A DNA stretch of 64,000 bases, from positions 52,320 to 116,319 of the forward strand of contig NZ_SCWB01000005.1 of assembly GCF_004359545.1 (NCBI RefSeq). The letters run 5' to 3'. How positions within the stretch are numbered: position 1 is the first letter of the stretch; every line of letters begins with the position of its first letter. The notes beneath the pieces were generated by a model. It saw only the letters and a list, made by a program, of their open reading frames with translations. It had not been told where the DNA came from and did no database searches. Positions 52,201 to 58,652 of the stretch are shown here, piece after piece. The stretch comes from Macrococcus lamae. Lineage in GTDB: Bacteria; Bacillota; Bacilli; Staphylococcales; Staphylococcaceae. The translations under genes and the position numbers were made by a program.

Positions 52201-53433
52201 CGTTGATGCCGCTGCAAGTGATGGTGCAGAGGTCATGCTCATTGTGCTGAATGATCTGGTTTTTGGTGCAGTGTAGACGATAGATTGTTCTACCGGATCT
52301 GGTTCTGCTGTTGATGGAGCCTCAGTTGTCGGGTTTTCTGTTGTTGGTTCTTCTGTGTTGATGTCTTCGCTCGATGGGTTTTCTGTCGTTGGATCTTCTG
52401 TTGTTGCGCCTTCACTCGTCGGTTGTTCTGTTGTCGGTTCTTCTGTTGTTGGGTCTTCGGACTTGGTTACCTCAATGTTGTTATCTGTAACGTCTGTTTT
52501 ATAACCTTCGATATTCTCTACTTTGATTGCATAGTCAATATTCTGGCCTTCTTCGTTATTAAGTGGTAAATCTGCAATTGTATAGCTCTCTGCATCTGCT
52601 GCCACTTCAATCGCATCCATTACTTCGTCAGTTGCTTGGTTGACTGCTTGTACGGTCAGTGGTTTATTCGACTCATTTTTCACAGTGCCTTCAATCTTAG
52701 TGGACAAATAGGTCTGTTCAATGTTGTAATCCGTAACCGTAGTCTTATAAGTTCCTAACGGTTCAGTCTTCACTTCATACTGTATCAGTTCGTTATTATC
52801 ATTCAGTTTTCTAATGTCTTTAAAGAAGTAGGTTTCGTCAGTAGGTGTCAGTGTTTGCTGCTTCACAATAGTGTCTGTATTTTTATCAATCAGATAGATA
52901 GTCGTATCTTGAGGTGTCGTTTTAGAAGGAACATCTTTATATGTAAGTTCTCCGCTTATTTCTGTTTTCTGATAGAATGTATCACTTGCTTTAATTGTCT
53001 GTTCTGCTGCTGTCGTTGCTAATGTCATCTTATAGTTAGAGTTATTATCATCAGTGATTATTGTTGAAAAATCAAAGCTGATCGGCTTGCTTACCTCTTC
53101 CAGTGACAGAATATAGTCTTTAACCGCTGGATCTGGTTGCGTCACTATTATTTTCTTCTCAACCAGAAGGCTATTCAGCTCAGCTACATTAAGTTCATGA
53201 CCGCCTTCTAATTTTAGACGGATTGTTTTATCACTTAATTTAGTGCCTGGTTTATTTATTTCTACATGCCATTGTACTTTCTGGTCAATTGTTCCTTTTT
53301 CTTCTATCGATATAATATCTGTATTATCCGATGTGGAGGAGTTAGAATCTGCCAATGAGATATGATTCAAACTGTCAGTAAAGAGCATATTGAAAATCAA
53401 AAGCAGCAAGATGTATATTGTAACTTTTTTAAT
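49252..53433 (-). CDS. pilus tip/adhesin with VWA and Cna-B domains; ATT start
   Basis: A roughly 1390-residue surface protein. Signal peptide, an N-terminal beta-rich part with SpaA-like modules (about 145-330), a Thr/Glu/Pro-rich repeat (about 320-380), a putative adhesive domain (about 410-560), two Ig-like domains (about 560-730), a VWA domain with MIDAS DNSGSMS (about 780-1060), two Cna-B domains with E-boxes (TLTETSAPAGY, TLTETKAPSGY), then LPNTG, helix and KRRRN. No ATG, GTG or TTG follows the perfect GGGAGG site at 53441-53446. The first codon seven bases away is ATT (53433), giving a proper KK-plus-hydrophobic signal peptide. The next candidate, TTG 53409, has no ribosome site. Confidence 0.85.
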   Translation of the reverse strand: MKKVTIYILLLLIFNMLFTDSLNHISLADSNSSTSDNTDIISIEEKGTIDQKVQWHVEINKPGTKLSDKTIRLKLEGGHELNVAELNSLLVEKKIIVTQPDPAVKDYILSLEEVSKPISFDFSTIITDDNNSNYKMTLATTAAEQTIKASDTFYQKTEISGELTYKDVPSKTTPQDTTIYLIDKNTDTIVKQQTLTPTDETYFFKDIRKLNDNNELIQYEVKTEPLGTYKTTVTDYNIEQTYLSTKIEGTVKNESNKPLTVQAVNQATDEVMDAIEVAADAESYTIADLPLNNEEGQNIDYAIKVENIEGYKTDVTDNNIEVTKSEDPTTEEPTTEQPTSEGATTEDPTTENPSSEDINTEEPTTENPTTEAPSTAEPDPVEQSIVYTAPKTRSFSTMSMTSAPSLAAASTNYSANDYTYTSNVYTAGSSFKGTLSGVMAADQSKIDWTFVFSNYTGYNYDSSLKNITASSNLQYPTTMSATNGSYSATVNVTKGTSSAYTSIFYTDSTNTTVKFSTPITTLNQSSYSFTLGTISSSGTDYVMNLTGTFTLKEKSATPTVNSVSIADTTVTGKAVPGATVKVMSGTTQIGTGVADSSGNYSVTIPKQSAGTVLTVTATESGKRQSDSTTVTVSDKIPISIAKVYSDQTAVVGTAEPFSRVTITNSMGTVLGSTQTSADGTYYVEMFRPLAAGTVITGTAISVSGTQTTATTTVLAADTSGTPGTGKTIVEPSPTYKGAITDMSWDERGLYRNRVPQPVEYNESFQWKAAQPTETANEYAIDLKTQGRASVSQDPLDIVLVLDNSGSMSDLGSNGQSRWTNMKTSVNSFIDEVTKGNSTKAAADRTRIGIVNYASEIISKQTFADNATTIKAGIPVNNQTGSLAGTFTQLGIREGATMLATSPKKNKIMIVLTDGAPTYSYLGTSATGPEDIKTFDYSLNNRKGNGAEYRLYAGYTEPYISRSYTLNSYLIDDHGQPTISEAKLIKASNPSFEIFSIGIDTNTATSTSGVYPGDVDNVITKIASKPANAYVTNDSAKELPQVLANISQNISNSVASGIVTDPIGTMYDLNLGSNNTFDASDYTLTASNPELLNGVTATYDAATRTIKLNGLTLGKGEWVNINYKVKLRTTDPSFVDNQWYAMNGKTTLNTTATGSVIHEYPVPEARATSPVYDFIFNKLDNSNNPLAGAVFELKDSAGSVISQTSTSSGLVSFDKLKKGTYTLTETSAPAGYSKDAAVYTVVIASDGKITVNGTVYTGTNMFKVINTKILGRIDVLKHQSGDESKGLAGAAFVLKDSTGKVIATQTTPASGIISFTNLNLGNYTLTETKAPSGYRLNQTPINVTVKDGTTVTIKVPNASNTAILPNTGGMGTILFTVIGIVLIALALWFKRRRN
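52295..52462 (-). repeat. degenerate Thr-Glu-Pro repeat in the tip adhesin
   Basis: About twelve copies of a 12-15-base unit encode variations of TTEEPTTENP. Such stalk repeats vary in number between strains. Confidence 0.7.
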
Positions 53434-53440
53434 AATTATT

Positions 53441-53446
53441 CCTCCC
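53441..53446 (-). promoter_or_regulatory. ribosome binding site of the pilus tip gene
   Basis: GGGAGG on the minus strand. It lies seven bases before ATT 53433 and four before ATT 53436; no standard start codon is within reach, which decides the non-canonical start call. Confidence 0.7.
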
Positions 53447-53467
53447 TTCCACTACTTAACTTATAAA

Positions 53468-53496
53468 ATATTACACTTAAAAAATACATATGGCAA
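53468..53496 (-). promoter_or_regulatory. promoter of the pilus operon
   Basis: TTGCCA (53496-53491) and TAATAT (53473-53468) are separated by exactly 17 bases on the minus strand, a good vegetative promoter. The leader to the ribosome site would be about 15-20 bases. Confidence 0.65.
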
Positions 53497-53804
53497 TACT
53501 TAATTATATTTATTGTATACTTTTTATTATAAAATAAGTGCATAATGCATTTTGTTAAAAATTATTTATTATTTAAATATAATGATAATAGTTATTAATA
53601 TTATTATTTTTGAATTTAATCATTAAATTCATCAATGATAACGATTACAAATAAATCAATTACTTATCTGATATAACTTCTTTGCTACTTTCATTCGTTT
53701 TACGAAATATCTGTTAACTTTCCGAAGAATTTGTTAACTTCCAAATTTAACATCTAAATTCATACCCATACTTCTTATAAAACATTAGTAGAAGCCCCTT
53801 CCAT
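53497..53804. other. AT-rich divergent control region
   Basis: No gene. It contains a cre-like sequence TGATAACGATTACA at 53636-53649 (one fixed-position mismatch), and two exact copies of TGTTAACTT 20 bp apart (53712-53720 and 53732-53740). It lies between the pilus operon and the coiled-coil gene and could serve both. Confidence 0.5.
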
Positions 53805-53826
53805 GTTAAGATAAAGTTAATATAAA
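53805..53826 (+). promoter_or_regulatory. GTTAA direct repeat and -10 box before the coiled-coil gene
   Basis: GTTAA at 53805-53809 and 53816-53820, separated by six bases, abut TATAAA at 53821-53826. GTTAA-N6-GTTAA is the staphylococcal SaeR site pattern; other OmpR-type regulators use similar repeats. Confidence 0.45.
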
Positions 53827-53876
53827 CTTTGAGACTAACTGTACAAATGCAAAATACAGAAAAAGGTTGTGGTACT

Positions 53877-54515
53877 ATGAATCAAATATTTCTGCAACAG
53901 AACTTGCTGACCGATGATTACCTAGTGGAAATTCATCTCTATGATGAAAACTTGAATTCAGTAGATTTCCCGGAGCATTTCTATCATTCTGTCAGCATTC
54001 ATTTGCATGAGACTTTTGAGATAAATGAATTGATTCAGCTGCTCGCGCACATTAGAACGTCTGAACTGTTGTTGTATCTGCATGATATTCAGCTGAGAGA
54101 CCAACAGTTATTAGATTCTCTTTATAATTATTTAGCCGAACAGTTCTTGATTGGAAATGTTGTTATGGCTGACGTTGCATGTTTTGTCTTGTTTGATGCT
54201 GTTCCCCAGATGGCGGATAATAATAGGAAGCTAATTGAACGGAGTATCATTTCTACAAAGCAGAAGCAGGAAGACGAAGCATTGGAAATGAGAAGGATCA
54301 GTGAACTTGAAAAGAACTTAAAAGCAAACCGCGCTTCTTTTTTAAAACATAAGAAGTTATATGAAGATGCAGCAGCTACTATCACTTCATTGGAGCAGAA
54401 ACATAATAAACAGCAGCATGAACTAAACAATCAGATCAATGAATTGTCATTGAAGTTAGAACGACTTCAACAGTCTTATGATAACCTGGCTGGTTCTAAA
54501 CTTGGACAGCTCTAG
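53877..54515 (+). CDS. coiled-coil protein paired with glycosyltransferase; C-terminal motif cut by amber codon
   Basis: 212 residues. A globular N-terminal part (about 1-110, with HETFEINELIQLLAHIR) is followed by a long coiled coil (about 125-205). The frame ends GSKLGQL then TAG (54513-54515), but continues LKYWQNKR before a second stop at 54540-54542. SKLGxL-x-LKYWxxR is, from memory, a common ending of coiled coils linked to glycosyltransferases, so the TAG looks like a nonsense change or a read-through point. ATG 53877 is used; the upstream TTG 53829 has no ribosome site. Start support is moderate (AAGGTTG). Confidence 0.65.
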   Translation: MNQIFLQQNLLTDDYLVEIHLYDENLNSVDFPEHFYHSVSIHLHETFEINELIQLLAHIRTSELLLYLHDIQLRDQQLLDSLYNYLAEQFLIGNVVMADVACFVLFDAVPQMADNNRKLIERSIISTKQKQEDEALEMRRISELEKNLKANRASFLKHKKLYEDAAATITSLEQKHNKQQHELNNQINELSLKLERLQQSYDNLAGSKLGQL

Positions 54516-54551
54516 TTGAAATACTGGCAGAATAAGAGATAGAGGTGTGCT

Positions 54552-55703
54552 ATGTATAATGAAGGATTAACAGTCATCATTCCTATCCATCACGGTCGTC
54601 AATATATGGAACAATGTTTTCTATCGTTAAACCGACAGTCTTTAGATCCGTCGAAATTTGAAGTGCTTCTTGTCTTTAATGGGGATTTTAGAGAGGATCT
54701 GGCATATTTCAATTCAACTAAAAGGAAGTATCATTTTAATTATCTTATTTATACAACACCTGTTGCGAGTGCCGGTCATGCACGTAACATTGCTATTGGC
54801 CACGCAGCGTTCTCTCATACAACATTCATCGATATAGATGATTACATCTCAACGAACTATCTTGAGTCGATGTACACTCATCTCGAGAATCGTACTGTCG
54901 TCATCAATTCAATAATGGATGTAATTGAAGGCAAGAAAACATCTAGTCTATTAGCGGAAAAGCTTCAATCATATACCGACTTATACAGCATCCATCAACC
55001 GCTCACAATCACAGTGTGTAAAGCTATACCGACTGATCTTATCAAACAGCATCGGTTTGTCTCGGAAATGAAAAGTGGTGAAGATGTTGTATTCTTCGTC
55101 GACTTTTTTACGCGGCACAAAGTAACTCTTCATATTAACCATGATGCTTATTACTACCGCGTCAAAACGGCTGAATCCGTATCTCGCCAGAAACTGAGTT
55201 ATGACTTTAATATTAAGCAGCGGCTGAAAAGTTATCAGGAACTGAATAAGCTGCTTACTGACCCCTATCCACGAACAAATACAAGGCTGATCAAAACAAA
55301 AATCAATGCTCAGAACATATTTATACTTAACTACTTGAAAGAATATCCTGAGGATTACAATAAAGTGATGGCACAATTTACGAAATATCATTTTCAACAT
55401 GTCAATACAAATAACATTACTTACGAACTGATTAACCAGCAGTTTCTTGAACTTGTGAAGGAATATCCAGTACGTTTTACCAGCCGGGCAGACGTACCTT
55501 CTATTATCAGCAGCTATTTATATAAGTTGTTAAATCCGGATTGTCACTGGACATGCGATATTCAAGATTATGTGGCATTCTCCGTCACATTGCCTGACAT
55601 ACTCTATCAATCACTCGGTCACCATGATGAAACTGCTGATAAGCTATATGCGTTTATAGAAGGGGCAGCAGACGAAATTAAATCCACTTCTTCCATTAAA
55701 TAA
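54552..55703 (+). CDS. family 2 glycosyltransferase
   Basis: 383 residues. GT-A domain at about 1-230: LTVIIPIHHGRQYMEQCF at the start, HARNIAIGHA, DxD-type FIDIDDY near residue 97 and SGEDVVFF (likely catalytic acid region) near 176. The C-terminal part (about 240-383) is helical and unassigned. It likely transfers a sugar to a wall or surface polymer. The gene starts 10 bp after the second stop of the coiled-coil gene, with AGAGGTG as ribosome site, so the two form an operon. Confidence 0.87.
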   Translation: MYNEGLTVIIPIHHGRQYMEQCFLSLNRQSLDPSKFEVLLVFNGDFREDLAYFNSTKRKYHFNYLIYTTPVASAGHARNIAIGHAAFSHTTFIDIDDYISTNYLESMYTHLENRTVVINSIMDVIEGKKTSSLLAEKLQSYTDLYSIHQPLTITVCKAIPTDLIKQHRFVSEMKSGEDVVFFVDFFTRHKVTLHINHDAYYYRVKTAESVSRQKLSYDFNIKQRLKSYQELNKLLTDPYPRTNTRLIKTKINAQNIFILNYLKEYPEDYNKVMAQFTKYHFQHVNTNNITYELINQQFLELVKEYPVRFTSRADVPSIISSYLYKLLNPDCHWTCDIQDYVAFSVTLPDILYQSLGHHDETADKLYAFIEGAADEIKSTSSIK

Positions 55704-55719
55704 ATAAATCTTTATAAGA

Positions 55720-55751
55720 AAATCCCTTACGACAATTGTCATAAGGGATTC
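55720..55751. terminator. bidirectional terminator
   Basis: AATCCCTTA / TAAGGGATT stem around a palindromic ACAATTGT core, between convergent glycosyltransferase and DUF805 genes. Confidence 0.88.
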
Positions 55752-55754
55752 ATA

Positions 55755-56258
55755 CTATCTACCTTTCGGATTTTCGCCGTACTTGTTCGTACCGCGAGTG
55801 CCGTCAAGAAGGTATAGAACTTTAAATACTATAGCCATCACTAATAAGACAGCTAAAGCAATGAGAGACGTAGTGATAATAGCTCCGGGATCCATTGCAG
55901 ATTTAACAACGCTGAATAATATCGCAGCAAGACACACTAATGAAACGCCTACCGGCACTAGATTCACCCAGCCGTTGATATTGATATCCTGCAAACGACG
56001 AGCACCGACAGTAAAGTTAGGAATCAATAGAATAAGACCCGTAATACCCTGCATTATTTGAGTAGCAGAGCCAAGCTGCTGAGGGTTATTGCCCATATTA
56101 GAGTCAACCAGACCCATAATAATATTCAGAACAAATGATAGTAATATATGGACCAACACAGGAATCCAGTATTCTTTCCGTCTCGCTCTTCCCTTCATTA
56201 CGAAAGCCTTACGCCAGAAGTTCAAGTATGCTTCTTTAAAAGACATCTCTCTATACAA
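55755..56258 (-). CDS. DUF805 family membrane protein
   Basis: A 167-residue, four-helix protein. YLNFWRKAFVMKGRARRKEYW matches the N-terminal signature, and GARRLQDINING and GTRGTNKYG are also diagnostic. It is the closest paralogue of the protein at 42156. The start is TTG 56258, as GGAG lies eight bases upstream; the GTG at 56267 is inside that site and the ATG at 56246 is 20 bases away. A TTAAG direct repeat lies upstream. Confidence 0.88.
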   Translation of the reverse strand: MYREMSFKEAYLNFWRKAFVMKGRARRKEYWIPVLVHILLSFVLNIIMGLVDSNMGNNPQQLGSATQIMQGITGLILLIPNFTVGARRLQDININGWVNLVPVGVSLVCLAAILFSVVKSAMDPGAIITTSLIALAVLLVMAIVFKVLYLLDGTRGTNKYGENPKGR

Positions 56259-56315
56259 TATAATCACTCCTTTTTTATATTAAATTAAGCGTACCATAGT
56301 GTTTAGGATATAAAT

Positions 56316-56331
56316 CTTAAAGTTTCCTTAA
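56316..56331 (-). promoter_or_regulatory. TTAAG direct repeat before the DUF805 gene
   Basis: On the plus strand CTTAA at 56316-56320 and 56327-56331 (period 11); in the direction of the gene it reads TTAAG-N6-TTAAG, followed by AT-rich TATATC. Orientation is opposite to that at 42067. Confidence 0.35.
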
Positions 56332-56403
56332 AAAGTAATTTTACTAGTAGCAAAAAGTCGAATTGCATCAAATGAAGCTCTGATTTGATGCAATTAATTT
56401 ATA

Positions 56404-56437
56404 AAACGGTCTGGACATTTAAGTCTCAGACCATTTT
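56404..56437 (-). terminator. terminator of the third DUF805-like gene
   Basis: GGTCTG / CAGACC stem with inner GAC/GTC pairs (56408-56432), followed by T-rich sequence. Confidence 0.65.
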
Positions 56438-56441
56438 AAAT

Positions 56442-56930
56442 TTATTTTGTTCGATGAGTTTCTCTCTTCAGCATCCAATCAGTCGGCAGTGTGAGAATAA
56501 TTAGAGAGACAACAATAATGGCCATTATCCCTGTACTTCCTACTCCCATCAACCCATTTGTGATCTGATTATCTTTGAATCCACTGAATAGATAATAGAT
56601 TGTAAACGGAATGAACATAGAATTAAAAAGTAATTGGATCAATCCTATTGTCTTATCACTCAGCCCGATGTCACGGAATCTGCGTACTGCGCTGTTTCTC
56701 ATTGATAAAAAAATGAAAAAAAGCGGCGGAATGAGAATCAGTAACACCCCTATTGACATGCCATCCCCCGGGTTAAAAAGCCATTCATCTAACGCTAACA
56801 CACCATATATTAGTAAAATATAGCCGACGATAGAGAAAATACCCGGTACCCAGAACTCAAATCTCGTATCTTTTCCATCACTTGAAAATGCATGAAACCA
56901 GAAATCACTTAAACTGTCTTTCACTTTCAT
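56442..56930 (-). CDS. divergent DUF805-like membrane protein
   Basis: A 162-residue protein with four helices. The N-terminus SLSDFWFHAFSSDGKDTRFEFWVP retains the spacing of the DUF805 start (FWxxAF, RxEFW), and AVRRFRDIGLSDKTIG corresponds to the RRLQDLN motif. The C-terminal GTxGxNxYG motif is missing. GAGGTG precedes the ATG. It follows the exported protein gene on the same strand with a 31-bp gap, so they are probably co-transcribed. Confidence 0.72.
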   Translation of the reverse strand: MKVKDSLSDFWFHAFSSDGKDTRFEFWVPGIFSIVGYILLIYGVLALDEWLFNPGDGMSIGVLLILIPPLFFIFLSMRNSAVRRFRDIGLSDKTIGLIQLLFNSMFIPFTIYYLFSGFKDNQITNGLMGVGSTGIMAIIVVSLIILTLPTDWMLKRETHRTK

Positions 56931-56961
56931 GGACTCACCTCTTAAATAAGATCAACCCCCA

Positions 56962-58005
56962 TTATTTATACTGAATCTCTGTCACTATCCACGTCTTCTT
57001 TTCTTGTTCTGCTTTAACAGTTAAGTGACCGTATGTGTTCTTGACGGTTGCAAATTTTTTACCGTCAAATGAATCTGTTCCTTTTTGAGAGCTGTCAGGC
57101 TTTCCAACTGCTTTTTCAATAGATGCCAATGTTTTGTTCTTGCTGCCATAGTTAAATGTCATTGACTGAAGATTCAGTTTTCCGTCACATTGTGGCGCCC
57201 TGTAATTGAAAGTCAGATCATAAAAATCTTTATAGCTTTGAACTAATGTTTCTCTCGTATTTGAACGCTTATATTCTTCCATTGGAGATTGACCAATTTT
57301 TTTATCAACCGCTGCAGGTATCATTCCAAGCTCCGTACCATAATATTTCAGCTTTCCTTGGCGCATTGCCTTCAATTCACTCGCTGTTAGAGTTTTTAAC
57401 TGTCCACTCTTCAACTTACCCGGACGTTCATTCTTCTTGCTGCCGTTCATGTCTTCATCTGGATTACCGATACTGAAATCTGTCAGTCTCCACCCTTTGG
57501 CGTCTTTCTTATAGAATAGACCAAGATGACCGTATGTTTCAGCACGTTCTTGCATACCAGTTGCATCTACTTTAACCGACTTGCCAAGCAGCTTCACTAA
57601 ATCCTGCTTATAAATAGCTGATGTCATTGGAAGTCTGAAATTCAGTTCTCCCACTTTAGTATTTGTATCTGATGAGTATCTATCCTTAGAATAGCTGATG
57701 ACTGTCATCGGACCATAATAACGGACATTGAGTTTACCAAGTACAAATCGCATTTCAGATTCTTTTGTTGCAGTGCCTAATGATTTTGTGACTTGGCTGA
57801 TATTGGAACCGACTTTAATTCCTTTATACTGATAATTTCCAGCTTTCATCTGTTTAATGACAGCAGCGCTTTTGATATCAGGAATCTTAACGGGTTGAAC
57901 TGCTTGAGCTGCACATGGATTGCCGTGAGCTGCTGCGTGGACTTCAGTTGAAACACTGCCAAACAAAGCCGATACAATGACGGTCGTTGCTAATAATTTT
58001 TTCAT
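56962..58005 (-). CDS. exported two-repeat protein of unknown function
   Basis: 347 residues. Signal peptide about 1-24 (cleavage near VHA), then AAAHGNPC, similar to the start of the mature NlpC/P60 protein at 38260. Two tandem repeats: residues about 45-185 (IKQMKAGNYQYKGIKVGS ... TYGHLGLFYKKDAKGW) and about 205-347 (LKAMRQGKLKYYGTELGM ... TYGHLTVKAEQEKKTW). I do not recognise a named domain; the folds resemble small beta-lactamase-inhibitor-like repeats, which is only a guess. AAAGGTGG is upstream of the ATG. Its promoter region is duplicated at 58534. Confidence 0.75.
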   Translation of the reverse strand: MKKLLATTVIVSALFGSVSTEVHAAAHGNPCAAQAVQPVKIPDIKSAAVIKQMKAGNYQYKGIKVGSNISQVTKSLGTATKESEMRFVLGKLNVRYYGPMTVISYSKDRYSSDTNTKVGELNFRLPMTSAIYKQDLVKLLGKSVKVDATGMQERAETYGHLGLFYKKDAKGWRLTDFSIGNPDEDMNGSKKNERPGKLKSGQLKTLTASELKAMRQGKLKYYGTELGMIPAAVDKKIGQSPMEEYKRSNTRETLVQSYKDFYDLTFNYRAPQCDGKLNLQSMTFNYGSKNKTLASIEKAVGKPDSSQKGTDSFDGKKFATVKNTYGHLTVKAEQEKKTWIVTEIQYK

Positions 58006-58032
58006 AAAATTCCCACCTTTGTTTTTTCTTTG

Positions 58033-58101
58033 ATTGTATCACGGTGTCTTACAAAAAGATGTATCTTTATACAATTTTAAGATAAGTTTAAGATCTCATA
58101 T
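58033..58101 (-). repeat. promoter-region direct repeat, copy A
   Basis: About 68 bases nearly identical to 58534-58603. In the direction of the 58005 gene it contains CTTAA-N6-CTTAA (58092-58088, 58081-58077) five bases before TATAAA (58071-58066). Confidence 0.88.
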
Positions 58102-58132
58102 ATAAGGAGAGAAATTGATATGATTAGATTTT

Positions 58133-58483
58133 TTATTTTCTTTTTGCTTGGTAGTTCAATAGTCTGTTGAACTGCTCCGCCGCATAACCGAATGCAAGAA
58201 AAATGATAATGGTGAAGATAATATCCATGGTGAATGTTCCATTCAACATCGGTAAAATAACAATAACAATCAATGACAAAAGCATATGGACTGGTAAGTA
58301 TAAGAAACACTTGTTGTTATGCAACCAGCGGTCATAACGATTTTTGAAGATAGATATTACCATGACATTTAAGAAAAGTAATAAAAACAATGGAAACTCA
58401 GTATAATCCGGATAAGGTATAACATTATTAATCAATATCAGTAGCATAAGGTTTATGAACAGGGAAATATAGAAATAGCTCAT
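58133..58483 (-). CDS. hypothetical small membrane protein
   Basis: A 116-residue hydrophobic protein with three to four helices and a Lys-rich C-terminus (YQAKRK). No family recognised. GTGAGG precedes the ATG. Its upstream sequence is almost the same as that of the exported two-repeat protein gene immediately downstream on the same strand, suggesting common control. It may be an envelope stress or integrity factor, an inference from context only. Confidence 0.7.
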   Translation of the reverse strand: MSYFYISLFINLMLLILINNVIPYPDYTEFPLFLLLFLNVMVISIFKNRYDRWLHNNKCFLYLPVHMLLSLIVIVILPMLNGTFTMDIIFTIIIFLAFGYAAEQFNRLLNYQAKRK

Positions 58484-58533
58484 TAAAATTTCCTCACTTT
58501 ACTGTTGTAATAAAATGTAAAGTCGCTCTATTA

Positions 58534-58603
58534 AATTGTATCATGGCATCTTACAAAAAGATGTATCTTTATACTATTTTAAGAAAGTTTAAGATTTCAT
58601 ATT
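58534..58603 (-). repeat. promoter-region direct repeat, copy B
   Basis: Copy of 58033-58101 with about 90 percent identity by eye. CTTAA-N5-CTTAA (58593-58589, 58583-58579) is five bases before TATAAA (58573-58568) for the 58483 gene. It also lies just before the divergent GTPase gene. Confidence 0.88.
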
Positions 58604-58652
58604 ATTCATGGGAAACTGCTATGATAAGAATATCAACTATAGGGGTGAGGAT

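Noticed and set aside
58608..58652. Longer start for the GTPase at ATG 58608
   Set aside because: No ribosome site precedes it, while AGGGG is well placed before ATG 58653.
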